NCBI RefSeq assembly: GCF_001570485.1
Contig: NZ_BCTA01000036.1
Location: 620,001 to 684,000 of the forward strand
Direction: 5' to 3'
Length of the DNA stretch: 64,000 bases
DNA from: Mycolicibacterium novocastrense
Lineage (GTDB): Bacteria; Actinomycetota; Actinomycetes; Mycobacteriales; Mycobacteriaceae
A program made the translations under genes and the position numbers. Each line of letters opens with the position of its first letter. Position 1 is the stretch's first letter. This document shows positions 17,613-28,227 of this stretch, piece after piece. Under the pieces are notes generated by a model, which ran no database searches, was not told the origin of the DNA, and worked only from the letters and a program-made list of their open reading frames with translations.

Positions 17613-20600
17613 CTGACCACCACCAGCAGATCGCCGCCTTCGACCTGCGCCGTCTCCGAGACCGCGACCCGGTTCACCTTGCCCGCTTTGGGTGCGGTGA
17701 TGGCGGCCTCCATCTTCATGGCCTCGATCGTGGCGACCGTCTGACCGGCCTGCACCTCGTCGTCGACGGAGACGGCGACGGCGACCACACCGGCGAAGGG
17801 TGCTGCGATGTGGTCCGGATTGGACTTGTCGGCCTTCTCCGCGGTCGGGATATCGCTGGCGACGTTGCGGTCCCGCACCAGTACCGGCCGCAGTTGGCCG
17901 TTGAGGATGCACATCACGGTCCGCATGCCGCGCTCGTCGGGATCGGAGATCGCCTCGAGCCCGATCAGCAGTTCGACGCCCCGCTCCAGCCGGACCCGGT
18001 GCTCCTCGTCGCTGCGCAGCCCGTAGAAGAACTGGTTCGCCGACAGGCTCGACGTGTCGCCGTACTGCTCGCGGTGGGCCTCGAGTTCCTTTGTGGGACC
18101 GGGAAACAGCAACCGGTTCAGCGCGGCCTGCCGCTTCGGGCCCGCCTGGGCGAGCACCGCTTCGTCCTCCTCGCTGAGTTCCTCCTGCGACTTGGCCGGC
18201 GCACGACCGGCCAGTGCCTTGGTGCGCAGCGGTTCGGGCCATCCGCCGGGCGGATCCCCGAGTTCGCCGCGCAGGAATCCGACCACCGAATCGGGAATGT
18301 CCAACCGCGCTGGGTCCGAGGCGAATTCATCGGCGCTGATACCCGCCCCGAGCAACGCCAGCGCGAGGTCGCCCACCACCTTCGACGACGGGGTCACCTT
18401 CACAAGCCGGCCGAGCACCCGATCGGCAGCAGCGTAGTTGGCTTCGATCTCCTCGAAGCGGTCGCCGAACCCGAGCGCGATCGCCTGCTGGCGCAGGTTC
18501 GACAGCTGACCGCCGGGAATCTCGTGGTGATACACCCGCCCCGTCGGAGAAGGAGGCCCAGACGCCACAACATCGAACGGCGCGTACACCTTTCGCAGCG
18601 CCTCCCAATACGGTTCGAGGTCGCACACCGCTTGCAGCGACAACCCGGTGTCGAACTCGGTGTGCGCGGTCGCGGCGACGATCGAACTCAGCGCGGGCTG
18701 GCTGGTGGTGCCGGCCAGCGGTGCGGATGCTCCGTCGACGGCGCTCGCGCCCGCCTGCCACGCGGCCAGATACGTCGCCAACTGGCCGCCCGGGGTGTCG
18801 TGGGTGTGCACATGCACGGGCAGATCGAAGCGGCTGCGCAGAGCGCTGATCAACGTGTGCGCGGCGTGCGGGCGCAACAGCCCGGCCATGTCCTTGATCG
18901 CCAGCACGTGGGCGCCCGCGTCGACGATCTGTTCGGCGAGCTTCAGGTAGTAGTCCAGGGTGTAGAGGTTCTCGCCGGGGTCGGACAGGTCCCCGGTGTA
19001 GCTCATCGCGACTTCGGCGATGGCCGTGCCGGTTTCGCGGACCGCGTCGATGGCCGGGCGCATGGATTCGACGTTGTTGAGCGCGTCGAAGATGCGGTAG
19101 ATGTCGATGCCCGTCGCCGTCGCTTCGGCGACGAAGGCGTGGGTGACGGTTTCCGGGTACGGGGTGTAACCGACGGTGTTGCGGCCACGCAGCAGCATCT
19201 GCAGGCAGATGTTCGGGACGGCCTCCCGCAGCACGGCCAGCCGCTCCCACGGGTCTTCCTTCAAGAACCGAAGCGCCACATCGTAAGTCGCCCCGCCCCA
19301 GCATTCGAGAGAGAGCAACTGCGGGGTCATGCGCGCGACGTAGGGCGCCACCATCGACAGTCCGGTGGTGCGCACCCGGGTGGCCAGCAGCGACTGGTGG
19401 GCATCGCGGAATGTCGTGTCGGTGAGGCCCAACGGTTTGGAGTCGCGCAGCCAGCGGGCGAACCCCTCGGGGCCCAGTTCGGTCAGCAGTTGCTTGCTGC
19501 CGGCGGGCGGCGGCGCCTCCAGATCGATGTCGGGCAGCTTGTCCTGCGGGTACACCGACGCGGTTCGCGGGCCATGTGGCTGGTTGACCGTCACGTCGGC
19601 CAGGTAGTTGAGGATCTTGGTGCCGCGATCGGCGGGTGTTCTGGCGGTCAGCAGATACGGGCGTTCGTCGATGAACGACGTGGTGATGCGTCCGGCCCGG
19701 AAATCCGGATCGTTGACCACCGCCTGCAGGAACGGGATGTTCGTCGACACCCCGCGAATGCGGAACTCGGCCAGCGCGCGGCGCGCCCGCGCCACCGCGG
19801 TGCCGAAGTCGCGTCCGCGACACGTCAGCTTCACCAGCATCGAGTCGAAATGCGCGCTGATCTCCGCGCCCAGGTGGGTACCGCCGTCCAACCGGATGCC
19901 CGCGCCGCCGGGGGTGCGGTATCCGGTGATGCGGCCGGTGTCGGGCCGGAATCCGTTGGCGGGGTCCTCGGTGGTGATCCGGCACTGCAGCGCGAAACCA
20001 CGCGGCGACGGCAGCGCCTCCTGGCTCAAGCCGAGGCCCTCCAACGTCTCCCCATCGGCGATGCGCAACTGGCTGGACACCAGGTCGACATCGGTGATCT
20101 CTTCGGTGACCGTGTGCTCGACCTGGATGCGCGGATTGCACTCGATGAACACGTAATGGCCGCGCTCGTCGAGCAGGAATTCCACGGTGCCGGCGAACGT
20201 GTAGCCGATCTGCCGGGCGAACGCGACCGCGTCCTGGCAAATCCGTTGCCGCAGTTCGTCTGAGAGGTTCGGGGCGGGCGCGAGCTCGATGACCTTCTGG
20301 TGCCTGCGCTGCACGCTGCAGTCCCGTTCGAACAGGTGCATCACGTTGCCGTGGGTGTCGGCCAGGATCTGCACCTCGATGTGGCGGGGGTTGAGCACGG
20401 CCTGTTCGAGATACAGCGTCGGGTCGCCGAACGCCGACTCGGCTTCGCGCGCCGCGGCATCGATCGCGTCGGCAAGCGAGTCGATGTCGGCGACCCGCCG
20501 CATCCCCCGGCCGCCGCCCCCTGACACGGCTTTGACGAACAACGGGAACTCCAGGCCGTCGGCGGCGGCCATCAGCTCCTCTGCCGACGCCGACGGTGCC

Positions 20601-21004
20601 GACGAGTTGAGCACCGGCAGCCCGGCCGAGCGGGCCGCGTCGATCGCCCGCGACTTGTTGCCCGTCAGCTCGAGCACATGAGCGCTCGGCCCGACGAACG
20701 TGATCCCGGCCTGCGCGCACGCCGCCGCCAAGGCCGGATTCTCCGACAGGAAGCCGTATCCCGGATAGACCGCGTCGGCTCCCGCGTGCTTTGCGACCCG
20801 GATGATCTCCTCGACCGACAGGTAGGCGCGCACGGGATGGCCGGTCTCGCCGATCTGGTAGGACTCGTCGGCCTTCAGCCGGTGCACGCTGTTGCGGTCC
20901 TCGTACGGGTAGACCGCGACGGTGTCGATCCCCATCTCGTAGGCGGCCCGGAAAGCGCGGATCGCGATCTCGCCACGATTGGCGACCAGGACTTTAGAGA
21001 TCAT
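17609..21004 (-). CDS. pyc: Pyruvate carboxylase
   Basis: A single-chain, 1131-residue biotin enzyme that makes oxaloacetate from pyruvate and bicarbonate with ATP, refilling the TCA cycle. The N-terminal biotin carboxylase part (about 1-455) has [14 protein letters not shown] and the ATP-grasp glycine loop [10 protein letters not shown]. The carboxyltransferase part begins at [16 protein letters not shown], with the [10 protein letters not shown] metal/active-site segment. The C-terminal carrier domain has the biotinylation motif EAMKMEA near residue 1099. It corresponds to M. tuberculosis pca. The 3' end overlaps rsmD by 4 bp. ATG 21004 fits the family start ([12 protein letters not shown]). 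Confidence 0.98.
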   Translation of the reverse strand: MISKVLVANRGEIAIRAFRAAYEMGIDTVAVYPYEDRNSVHRLKADESYQIGETGHPVRAYLSVEEIIRVAKHAGADAVYPGYGFLSENPALAAACAQAGITFVGPSAHVLELTGNKSRAIDAARSAGLPVLNSSAPSASAEELMAAADGLEFPLFVKAVSGGGGRGMRRVADIDSLADAIDAAAREAESAFGDPTLYLEQAVLNPRHIEVQILADTHGNVMHLFERDCSVQRRHQKVIELAPAPNLSDELRQRICQDAVAFARQIGYTFAGTVEFLLDERGHYVFIECNPRIQVEHTVTEEITDVDLVSSQLRIADGETLEGLGLSQEALPSPRGFALQCRITTEDPANGFRPDTGRITGYRTPGGAGIRLDGGTHLGAEISAHFDSMLVKLTCRGRDFGTAVARARRALAEFRIRGVSTNIPFLQAVVNDPDFRAGRITTSFIDERPYLLTARTPADRGTKILNYLADVTVNQPHGPRTASVYPQDKLPDIDLEAPPPAGSKQLLTELGPEGFARWLRDSKPLGLTDTTFRDAHQSLLATRVRTTGLSMVAPYVARMTPQLLSLECWGGATYDVALRFLKEDPWERLAVLREAVPNICLQMLLRGRNTVGYTPYPETVTHAFVAEATATGIDIYRIFDALNNVESMRPAIDAVRETGTAIAEVAMSYTGDLSDPGENLYTLDYYLKLAEQIVDAGAHVLAIKDMAGLLRPHAAHTLISALRSRFDLPVHVHTHDTPGGQLATYLAAWQAGASAVDGASAPLAGTTSQPALSSIVAATAHTEFDTGLSLQAVCDLEPYWEALRKVYAPFDVVASGPPSPTGRVYHHEIPGGQLSNLRQQAIALGFGDRFEEIEANYAAADRVLGRLVKVTPSSKVVGDLALALLGAGISADEFASDPARLDIPDSVVGFLRGELGDPPGGWPEPLRTKALAGRAPAKSQEELSEEDEAVLAQAGPKRQAALNRLLFPGPTKELEAHREQYGDTSSLSANQFFYGLRSDEEHRVRLERGVELLIGLEAISDPDERGMRTVMCILNGQLRPVLVRDRNVASDIPTAEKADKSNPDHIAAPFAGVVAVAVSVDDEVQAGQTVATIEAMKMEAAITAPKAGKVNRVAVSETAQVEGGDLLVVVS

Positions 21005-21039
21005 GGGCCATCACGCACGTACTTTAACCTCCGGGCGGA

Positions 21040-21672
21040 TCAGATCAGCGTGGACCAGTAGCTCCAGAAGCGCACGAGGATCAGCAGGAGCAGGCCGGTG
21101 AACCACAACGTGACCAAAGACCACCGCCACGTGTGCAGCACTCGCGCAACGGTGTTTCCGCGTTGGGGCGCGAGCGCGATGACCGCGACGACCACCAACA
21201 GCGGGATCGTCACCGCCCACACCACCATGCAGTACGGGCACAGCGCGCCGATGCGGTAGAGGCTCTGGAAGATGAGCCAGTGAACGAAGGCGGCACCCAA
21301 CAGCGTGCCGACGGCCAGTCCGGCCCAATACCAGCGCGGCAACTCGACCTTGGCGAGCGCGAGCACACCGGTCACCACCACGATCGTGAACGAGATGATG
21401 CCGATCAACGAGTTGGGGAATCCGAACGCGGACGCCTGCGGCGTGATCATCACCGAGCCGCAGGACAGCACCGGATTGAAGCTGCATGACGGGACGTACT
21501 CCGGATCGATCAGCAGCTCGATCTTCTCGACCGTCAGCGCGAGCGCGGCGGCAAGCCCCAGCACACCCGCGATGAGGATCCACACCGCGCTCGGACGTCC
21601 CACCGACGGGCCCGCCGGCTCATGCGCCGTGGGTTCGGACGGCTGGACGGCCCCGGGCGCGGCGAGCGTCAC
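21040..21672 (-). CDS. Vitamin K epoxide reductase (VKOR) family membrane protein
   Basis: A 210-residue integral membrane protein with about five helices. VKOR proteins of mycobacteria re-oxidise the periplasmic DsbA partner and pass electrons to quinone, functionally replacing DsbB. The redox site CPYC lies in the fourth helix region, and a loop Cys pair is present in CSFNPVLSC. The start is GTG 21672, overlapping the stop of the DsbA-like gene by 4 bp, so the pair is translationally coupled. It corresponds to Rv2968c. Confidence 0.94.
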   Translation of the reverse strand: MTLAAPGAVQPSEPTAHEPAGPSVGRPSAVWILIAGVLGLAAALALTVEKIELLIDPEYVPSCSFNPVLSCGSVMITPQASAFGFPNSLIGIISFTIVVVTGVLALAKVELPRWYWAGLAVGTLLGAAFVHWLIFQSLYRIGALCPYCMVVWAVTIPLLVVVAVIALAPQRGNTVARVLHTWRWSLVTLWFTGLLLLILVRFWSYWSTLI

Positions 21673-22445
21673 GGCCTCGCCGGCTGGGTCGGATCGGGGT
21701 TGGGCGGCGGCGCGCCGGCGTCCAGTGCAGGCACCTCGCCGACGATCTTCTCGATCTCGGCGATCAGCGCGTCGGGTGTCGACGGCGAGTAGTCCTCACC
21801 GTTGATCCGGATGGTCGGCGTCGAGTTGACCCCGCTCGCCTTGGCCAGGCCCTTGACCATGTCGTTGAAGCGTCCCCCGTTGATGCAGGCCGGCACCTCA
21901 CCGGTCACCCCCGCCTGACGGGCGACCTCGATCAGCCGGGCGTTGTCTGGGAAGGGGCCCACACCCTCGGGAGGCTGTTGCGCGAAGAGCGCGCCGTGGA
22001 ACCGCCGGAAGGCTTCCGTGTCCGCTTCGGCGACGCAGTAGCCGGCGTTGGCCGCGCGGGTCGAGTAGCCCTGCCCCGCCCGGTCGAGGATGGACACCAT
22101 GTTGTAGTCGACGGCCACCGCACCGCTGTCGATCAGCCGGTTGATCGTCGGGCCGAACTGCCTCTCGAAGTTCCCGCACGCCGGGCACAGGAAATCCTCG
22201 TAGAGCGCCAGCACCGCTTTGGGCTCGGATGTGCCCTCTTGGGTGATCACGTTGCTCGACGCGACGCGGACCGCCCTGGTCTCGCCCTCACCGGGTTTGT
22301 CCTCTTTGGTCATCACGATGTAGAGCACCAGCGCGACCGCGAAGATCACGACAACGGAGGTCAGGCCGATCTGCACAGCCCGGTTCCGCTTGCGGTCGGC
22401 CGCCTTCAGGTCGTAGCGCGGGGTCTTCTTGGGTTTCGAGGCCAC
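21669..22445 (-). CDS. DsbA-like membrane-anchored thiol oxidoreductase
   Basis: A 258-residue thioredoxin-fold protein with one N-terminal membrane segment (about residues 26-46) that anchors it outside the membrane. The active site CPAC sits in YEDFLCPACGNFERQ, followed by the DsbA-type helical insert and the cis-Pro region SGVNSTPTIRING. It introduces disulfides into exported proteins and would be recycled by the VKOR protein encoded by the overlapping downstream gene. It corresponds to M. tuberculosis Rv2969c. ATG 22445 is the only sensible start. Confidence 0.94.
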   Translation of the reverse strand: MASKPKKTPRYDLKAADRKRNRAVQIGLTSVVVIFAVALVLYIVMTKEDKPGEGETRAVRVASSNVITQEGTSEPKAVLALYEDFLCPACGNFERQFGPTINRLIDSGAVAVDYNMVSILDRAGQGYSTRAANAGYCVAEADTEAFRRFHGALFAQQPPEGVGPFPDNARLIEVARQAGVTGEVPACINGGRFNDMVKGLAKASGVNSTPTIRINGEDYSPSTPDALIAEIEKIVGEVPALDAGAPPPNPDPTQPARP

Positions 22446-22480
22446 GCAGGTAAGAGTACCGGCGCGATTCCGCCGCCCCG

Positions 22481-23569
22481 TCAGCCGCGGGCCAGATGCG
22501 CGCGCAGTGCCGAGATGACCTCGGCAATCGCGGTGGCGCTGTCACCGCCGAACGGGAAGAAGTTCGCGAAGCCGTGGATCAGCGATCCGAACTCCCGGTG
22601 GTCGACGCGGACGCCGGCGGCCCGCATGGCCTCGGCGTACTGCCTGCCTTCGTCGCGCAGCGGGTCGAAACCGGCGGTGACGATCAGCGTCGGCGCCAAG
22701 CCCGACAGGTCGTCGGCGAGCAACGGTGACACCCGTGGGTCGCCGGCATCGATCCCGCCGCTGAGGTATTTGTCGCGGAACCAGTCGATGTCGTCGCGCG
22801 TGAGGAAGTAGCCCTCGGAGAACAGCACCTGCGACCTGGTCGTGTCGCGGTAGTTGACGACCGGATACAGCAGGAACTGAAGGGCGGGTTGCGGTCCCTC
22901 GCTGCGGGCGCGGTGCGCGACGAGCGTGGCCTGGTTGCCGCCCGCGCTGTCACCGCCCACGGCGACGCGTTCGGGGTCGGCACCCAGTTCGGTGGCGTGT
23001 TCGCACGCCCAGCGGAAGGCGGCGTAGGCGTCGTCGGTGCCCGCGGGGGCGGGATGTTCGGGCGCCAGGCGGTAGTCGACGGACAGCACGTGCATCTGGC
23101 CGCGGTGGCAGATCTCACGGCACAGGTCGTCGTGCGATTCGATGCTGCCGATGACCTGCCCGCCGCCGTGGAAGAAGACCAGCAGGGCCCCGTCATCGTC
23201 GATGGGCCGGTAATGACGCGCGCGGATGGCCCCGACGGGTCCGGGAATCGAGAGATCTTTCACCGACGCGACCGGGATGTTCTGTTTGAAACCCACGGCC
23301 AGCGTTTCGAGTTGGCCGCGGGCGGCGGCGACGTCGTCGGCGTTGACCAAACCGTCGATCCCGGTGAGTTTCTGTCCGGCGAGCATCAACTGCAGCGTCG
23401 TGTCCAGCGTGTTGCCGTCGATGCTGACCGTGCGGCGCCCGAGCAGGAGACGCTTGACCCCCTCGGGGATTCGGGGCAACGCGCGGAGGGTAACGCCCGC
23501 TGCGGTGTTGACCAGGGTCTCCTTGCGGGTCGGCCGCCACTGGTCATGGGCTGGCAGACTTTGGGTCAT
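22481..23569 (-). CDS. lipN: Alpha/beta-hydrolase esterase of the hormone-sensitive lipase family (LipN-like)
   Basis: A 362-residue esterase. The oxyanion-hole motif HGGGQVIG, the nucleophile motif GGDSAGGN, an Asp in DPLRDEG and the final His in LIHGFAN make a complete HSL-type active site. The usual HGGGW is HGGGQ here. It matches mycobacterial LipN in length and position next to an aldo-keto reductase. The start ATG 23569 shares the CATG palindrome with the divergent reductase start, so the two genes overlap by two bases; starts further inside (for example GTG at VNTAAG) are possible. Confidence 0.9.
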   Translation of the reverse strand: MTQSLPAHDQWRPTRKETLVNTAAGVTLRALPRIPEGVKRLLLGRRTVSIDGNTLDTTLQLMLAGQKLTGIDGLVNADDVAAARGQLETLAVGFKQNIPVASVKDLSIPGPVGAIRARHYRPIDDDGALLVFFHGGGQVIGSIESHDDLCREICHRGQMHVLSVDYRLAPEHPAPAGTDDAYAAFRWACEHATELGADPERVAVGGDSAGGNQATLVAHRARSEGPQPALQFLLYPVVNYRDTTRSQVLFSEGYFLTRDDIDWFRDKYLSGGIDAGDPRVSPLLADDLSGLAPTLIVTAGFDPLRDEGRQYAEAMRAAGVRVDHREFGSLIHGFANFFPFGGDSATAIAEVISALRAHLARG

Positions 23570-24398
23570 GGCTTCTCCCTCGATCACGTTGAACGACGGT
23601 AATTCGATACCTCAGGTTGGGCTCGGAGTTTGGCAGACCCCGCCCGAGGACACCGAACGCGCGGTCGCGACCGCGCTGGAGGCCGGCTACCGCCACATCG
23701 ACACCGCCGCCGCGTACCGGAACGAACGTGAGGTCGGCGAGGCACTGAAAAAGTCGGGTCTCCCGCGCGATCAGGTGTTCATCACCACCAAGCTGTGGAA
23801 CTCCGACCAGGGCTACGGCAGCACGCTGCGCGCCTTCGACAAGAGCATGGACCGGCTGGGGCTCGACTCCCTCGATCTGTACCTCATCCACTGGCCGATG
23901 CCGGCCAACGGCGCGTTCGTCGAGACGTTCAAGGCCTTCGCCGACCTGCGTGAGCAGGGGCGCATCCGGTCGATCGGGGTGAGCAACTTCGAACCCGAAC
24001 ACCTGCGCGAACTCGTCGACGCCACCGGGATCGTGCCGGCGGTCAACCAGATCGAACTGCATCCGCTGCTGCAGCAGGAGGAGCTGCGCGAGATGCACGC
24101 CCAGATGGGCATCGCCACCGAGGCGTGGAGTCCGCTCGGCCAGGGTTCACTGCTGTCGAACGACACCGTGGTCTCGGTCGCCGAGGCGCACGGGAAGACA
24201 CCGGCCCAGGTGTTGATTAGGTGGCATATGCAGCTCGGCAATATAGTCATCCCGAAGTCGGTGACCCCCGAGAGAATCGTGAGCAACTTCGACGTGTTCG
24301 ATTTCGAGTTGAGCGAGCAGGACATGGCGTCCGTCTCGACGCTCGGCGACGGCACTCGGTTGGGCCCCGATCCGCGAACATTCGAATTCACGGGGTAG
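23568..24398 (+). CDS. Aldo-keto reductase (first of a tandem pair)
   Basis: A 276-residue NADPH-dependent aldo-keto reductase. The catalytic tetrad is complete: Asp45 (IDTAAAY), Tyr50, Lys75 (TTKLW) and His108 (LIHWP). The cofactor-binding end has [10 protein letters not shown]. It is the counterpart of Rv2971. The start ATG 23568 overlaps the start of the divergent lipN on the opposite strand, so the promoter must lie inside lipN or the message is leaderless. A second reductase follows after 5 bp in the same direction. Confidence 0.95.
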   Translation: MASPSITLNDGNSIPQVGLGVWQTPPEDTERAVATALEAGYRHIDTAAAYRNEREVGEALKKSGLPRDQVFITTKLWNSDQGYGSTLRAFDKSMDRLGLDSLDLYLIHWPMPANGAFVETFKAFADLREQGRIRSIGVSNFEPEHLRELVDATGIVPAVNQIELHPLLQQEELREMHAQMGIATEAWSPLGQGSLLSNDTVVSVAEAHGKTPAQVLIRWHMQLGNIVIPKSVTPERIVSNFDVFDFELSEQDMASVSTLGDGTRLGPDPRTFEFTG

Positions 24399-24403
24399 GT
24401 GAA

Positions 24404-25255
24404 ATGACCGAATCGCCGGGCAACGCTGCTGCGGTTCCGACCGTCACGCTCAACGACGACCACACGATGCCGGTGTTCGGACTCGGTGTCGGCGAGCTGT
24501 CGGACTCCGAGGCCGAGCAGGCGGTGCTGGCGGCGTTGTCCGCCGGCTACCGGCTGATCGACACGGCCGCTTCATACGGCAACGAGGAAGCGGTCGGGCG
24601 GGCCATCAAGGCCTCCGGGGTGCCTCGCGACGAGATCTTCGTCACCACCAAGCTCGCCACTCCCGATCTGGGTTTCCAGTCGTCGCAGGACGCGCTCAAG
24701 GCAAGCCTGGACAGGCTCGGGCTCGACTACGTCGACCTGTACCTGATCCACTGGCCCGCCGGCGAACAGGGCAAGTACGTCGACAGCTGGGGCGGGTTGA
24801 TGAAGCGCAAGGAGGTCGGCGACACCAAGTCGATCGGGGTCGCCAACTTCCACGCCGAGCACCTGTCGGACGTGATCGACCTGTCGTTCTTCACCCCGGC
24901 GGTCAACCAGATCGAGCTGCACCCGCTGCTCAGCCAGGCGGAGCTGCGTGAGGTAAACGCCGGGTACGGCATCGTCACCCAGGCGTATGGCCCCCTGGGC
25001 GTCGGGCGCCTGCTGGAAAACGAGACGGTGACGTCGATCGCGCAGGCGCACGGCAAGACCGCCGCGCAGGTGTTGATCCGGTGGAGCGTTCAGCTCGGCA
25101 ACGCGGTCATCGCCCGCTCGTCGAAACCGGAGCGGATCGCCGCCAACCTCGAGGTGTTCGACTTCGAGCTCACCGACGACGAGATGGCCTCACTCAACGG
25201 CCTCGACGAGGGCACCCGGTTTCGCCCGGACCCCGAAACCTACACCGGCACATAG
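24404..25255 (+). CDS. Aldo-keto reductase (second of a tandem pair)
   Basis: A 283-residue paralogue of the preceding gene, with the tetrad Asp53, Tyr58, Lys83 and His116. It differs at the cofactor end: [10 protein letters not shown] replaces the [10 protein letters not shown] of its neighbour, so coenzyme affinity may differ. ATG 24404 is preceded by GGTGAA. The two genes form a probable operon from a tandem duplication; other fast-growing mycobacteria carry a similar pair. Physiological substrates are unknown; dicarbonyls and ketones are typical for the family. Confidence 0.94.
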   Translation: MTESPGNAAAVPTVTLNDDHTMPVFGLGVGELSDSEAEQAVLAALSAGYRLIDTAASYGNEEAVGRAIKASGVPRDEIFVTTKLATPDLGFQSSQDALKASLDRLGLDYVDLYLIHWPAGEQGKYVDSWGGLMKRKEVGDTKSIGVANFHAEHLSDVIDLSFFTPAVNQIELHPLLSQAELREVNAGYGIVTQAYGPLGVGRLLENETVTSIAQAHGKTAAQVLIRWSVQLGNAVIARSSKPERIAANLEVFDFELTDDEMASLNGLDEGTRFRPDPETYTGT

Positions 25256-25268
25256 CTCTTAGAGGAGC

Positions 25269-25976
25269 TCAGCCCGTCGGGCAGGTGGCGGCTGCGTCGC
25301 GCAGCACGGTGGCCGAGGGCGCGTCGATCGGCAGTCGGTATCCGCGGAGCACCGCGATGAACTGCATCGCGTACTGGCAGTGAAACGCCGCATTGGGTGG
25401 CATCCAGGTCGCGGGCTCCTGGTCCCCTTTGTCCTGGTTGGCGTTTCCGGCCACCGCGAGGAGATTCGCCGGATCGTTGGCGAACCGGACGCGCAGGTCG
25501 TCGGGCCAGTTGCGCGCCCCGAGATCCCAGGCAAGCGCCAACGGCACGATGTGGTCGATCTGCACTGCGGCGCCCGTCTTCTCGCCGCGGGTGAAGGCGA
25601 CGACGGCGTTGGTGTACGGGTCGTGCAGCGTGCCGGTCGCAACGGCGTCAGGGCAACGCTTGATCGACACGAACGTCTTGTCGTCGAGGTCGCGGTTGAG
25701 GATGTCGTTGCGGGTGTCGCAGCCGTTGTGCCCGCCCGGGGCCGAGTTGTCGTCGGTCCAGCTGTCCCCGAAAGCGGCTCTGCGATAGTCGTATCCGCGA
25801 ATTCGCAGCGGTATGACGGGGACGCCGGCGAGAACGTCGACGCCTGGAGCCACGGTCGGGATGTCGGCGCGTGCGATGAACTGTGCCCGGTCGCCTGCCG
25901 AGTTGACCGCCTGCACGGCGACGATCACGGCGAGGGCGACGATCGCCGTCAGCCACAGCAGATGCCCACGCTTCAT
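25269..25976 (-). CDS. Exported HNH-nuclease-like (DUF1524-type) protein
   Basis: A 235-residue protein with an N-terminal hydrophobic signal or anchor (about residues 7-26). Its C-terminal half has a nuclease-like motif set: DHIVPLALAWDLGA, then ANDPANLLAV and NQDKGDQEPATW. Such proteins are common in actinobacteria and are thought to be secreted nucleases; the activity is not shown by sequence alone. Four cysteines outside the motif could form disulfides in the exported form. The ATG start overlaps the recG stop by 4 bp. It corresponds to Rv2972c. Confidence 0.82.
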   Translation of the reverse strand: MKRGHLLWLTAIVALAVIVAVQAVNSAGDRAQFIARADIPTVAPGVDVLAGVPVIPLRIRGYDYRRAAFGDSWTDDNSAPGGHNGCDTRNDILNRDLDDKTFVSIKRCPDAVATGTLHDPYTNAVVAFTRGEKTGAAVQIDHIVPLALAWDLGARNWPDDLRVRFANDPANLLAVAGNANQDKGDQEPATWMPPNAAFHCQYAMQFIAVLRGYRLPIDAPSATVLRDAAATCPTG

Positions 25977-28225
25977 GCCTTGTCCAGGAATTCGACGCGG
26001 TCATCGCTGACGAACGGGGCCGCCAACGCCGCCATACCCGCATTGTCGGGATCGTTCTCGTACAGCCGTGCGCAGAAGTCGCGGGCCGTCACGATGATGT
26101 CGAGGTGCTCCTGCAGCGACAGGAACCGCAGCGTGATTGCGCGGCCCGATTGGTTGAATCCCAACACATCTCCCTCTTGCCGTTCGTAGAGGTCGAGGTC
26201 GGCGAGCTTGAACCCGTCCAATGTGGATGCGACGGCGGTCAGCCGGGCGCCGGCCTTGGAGCCCTGCGGGAGTTTGGTGACGAGCAGGCACAGGCTCGGA
26301 TGCTGTCCGCGGCCGATCCGCCCGCGCAACTGGTGCAGTTGGCTGATGCCGAACCGGTCGGCGTCCATCACGACCATCACCGTCGCATTCGGCACATCGA
26401 CGCCCACTTCGATGACCGTCGTGCACACCAGCACGTCGATCTCACCCGCGCGGTAAGCCGCCATCACGGCGTCCTTCTCGTCGGCGGGCAGCCTGCCGTG
26501 CATGAGCCCGAGCCGCAGATCGGCCAGCGGACCGCGGCTCAGTCGGGCGAACAACTCGACGACCGTGATCGGCGGCGGACCGCCCTCCTTCTCGTGGGCC
26601 TCCTTGTCGTTGGCCGACTTGTCGTTTTCGTCGATCCGCGAGGCCACCACGTACGCCTGCCTGCCCTGGCTCACCTCTTCGGCGATGCGCTGCCAGACCC
26701 GGTCCAGCCAGCGCGGGTGTTCGTTGAGGAAGACGGTGTTGGTGGTGATCGGTTGCCTGCCCCGCGGCAGCTCACGCAGCGTCGAGGTCTCCAGGTCACC
26801 GTAATAGGTCAGGGCGACGGTGCGCGGTATCGGGGTGGCCGTCATCACCAAAAGATGTGGTGTGATGCCCGCAGGTGCCTTGCCGCGCAACCGATCCCGT
26901 TGCTCGACGCCGAACCGGTGCTGCTCGTCGACGACCACCATGCCGAGGCGGTGGAACTCGACTGCGTCCTGAAGCAAGGCGTGCGTGCCGATGACGATGC
27001 CCGCCTCACTGCCGGCGACCTCGTCGCGTACCGCGCGTTTCTGTTGCGCCGTCATCGATCCGGTCAGCAGCGCGATGCGGGTGGCGCCGTCCACACCACC
27101 GAGTTGACCCGCCATCGCCAATGGACCGAGAACGGCGCGAATGGAGCGGGCATGCTGTGCGGCAAGAACTTCGGTGGGTGCGAGCAAGGCGCACTGATAG
27201 CCGGCGTCGACCATCTGCAGCATCGCCAGCACCGAGACGATCGTCTTGCCCGAACCGACCTCGCCCTGCAGCATGCGGTTCATCGGTCGGGTGCTTGTCA
27301 GTTCGCCCGAGATGACGTCGAGCACTTCCTTCTGGCCGTCGGTCAATTCGAACGGCAGCTGTTCACTCATGGCGGCGACGAGCCCATCGTCACGGCGCTC
27401 GGCGACCGGACCGGACTCGCTGCGCTCACCGTGGCGTCGGTCGACCAGCGCCCACTGCAGACCGATGGCCTCGTCGTATGTCAGCCGCTGCTGCGCGCGC
27501 TCGCGTTCGAGTTTGTTCTCCGCGATATGGACGGCACGCAACGCCTCGTCCTCGGTGATCAAACCATGTTGTCGCAGAAAGGATTCCGGTAGTGTTTCGG
27601 GGATGGGATCCAACACGTCGAGCACCTGACGGACACAGGCGTAGATCTCCCACGTCTGAACCTTGGCGCTCGCCGGGTAGATCGGAAAGAACTCACGCTC
27701 GAACGCCACGAGCAGATCGTCGCCGGTCGCTCCGGATGTCGACGCTATCGTCTTGAGCGACTTCGTCCCGAACGTCTTTCCGTGCGGTGACTCCAACACG
27801 AGAAACGCCGGGTGCGTCAACTGCAACGACCCCCGGAAGTATTTGACCTCTCCCGACAGCATCAGCCGAGTTCCTTCCGTGAGGCCGTCGATCATCCAGT
27901 CCGCGTTGAAGAACGTCGCACTGACCGTGCGCCCTCGGCGACCGAGCGTGACGCGCAACCATTTGCGCTTCCTCATCTTCTTGGTCTTCTTGTCGAACTG
28001 CGGCTTCATATCACCGGTTCGGGTGCCGGTGATGGTGTCGATGAACGTGACGTGCTCGCCCTCTTCGAGCTCCTCGCCTTCGTCGAGCACGGTCATCCCG
28101 TCGCTGTACTTGCGGGGATAGTGACGCAGCAGATCGTTGACCGTGTGGATGCCGAAGTGCTCGGCGAGCGGGTCCGCGGCCTTCTTGCCGAGCACGAAGT
28201 CGAGACGGTCGGACAACGTCGCCAC
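25973..28225 (-). CDS. recG: ATP-dependent DNA helicase RecG
   Basis: A 750-residue branch-migration helicase that remodels stalled forks and Holliday junctions. The N-terminal wedge/OB domain is followed by the helicase core: Walker A GEVGSGKT, the box VVVDEQHRFG, VMTATPIPRT and motif VI QLRGRIGRG. The C-terminal TRG region is present. The motif II variant DEQH is typical of RecG. The gene sits 2 bp after the fakA-like gene and overlaps the HNH gene by 4 bp, so all three are likely co-transcribed. Confidence 0.97.
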   Translation of the reverse strand: MATLSDRLDFVLGKKAADPLAEHFGIHTVNDLLRHYPRKYSDGMTVLDEGEELEEGEHVTFIDTITGTRTGDMKPQFDKKTKKMRKRKWLRVTLGRRGRTVSATFFNADWMIDGLTEGTRLMLSGEVKYFRGSLQLTHPAFLVLESPHGKTFGTKSLKTIASTSGATGDDLLVAFEREFFPIYPASAKVQTWEIYACVRQVLDVLDPIPETLPESFLRQHGLITEDEALRAVHIAENKLERERAQQRLTYDEAIGLQWALVDRRHGERSESGPVAERRDDGLVAAMSEQLPFELTDGQKEVLDVISGELTSTRPMNRMLQGEVGSGKTIVSVLAMLQMVDAGYQCALLAPTEVLAAQHARSIRAVLGPLAMAGQLGGVDGATRIALLTGSMTAQQKRAVRDEVAGSEAGIVIGTHALLQDAVEFHRLGMVVVDEQHRFGVEQRDRLRGKAPAGITPHLLVMTATPIPRTVALTYYGDLETSTLRELPRGRQPITTNTVFLNEHPRWLDRVWQRIAEEVSQGRQAYVVASRIDENDKSANDKEAHEKEGGPPPITVVELFARLSRGPLADLRLGLMHGRLPADEKDAVMAAYRAGEIDVLVCTTVIEVGVDVPNATVMVVMDADRFGISQLHQLRGRIGRGQHPSLCLLVTKLPQGSKAGARLTAVASTLDGFKLADLDLYERQEGDVLGFNQSGRAITLRFLSLQEHLDIIVTARDFCARLYENDPDNAGMAALAAPFVSDDRVEFLDKA

Positions 28226-28227
28226 GG

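Noticed and set aside
17810..20263. 817-codon open frame opposite pyc
   Set aside because: Complementary-frame artefact of pyruvate carboxylase.
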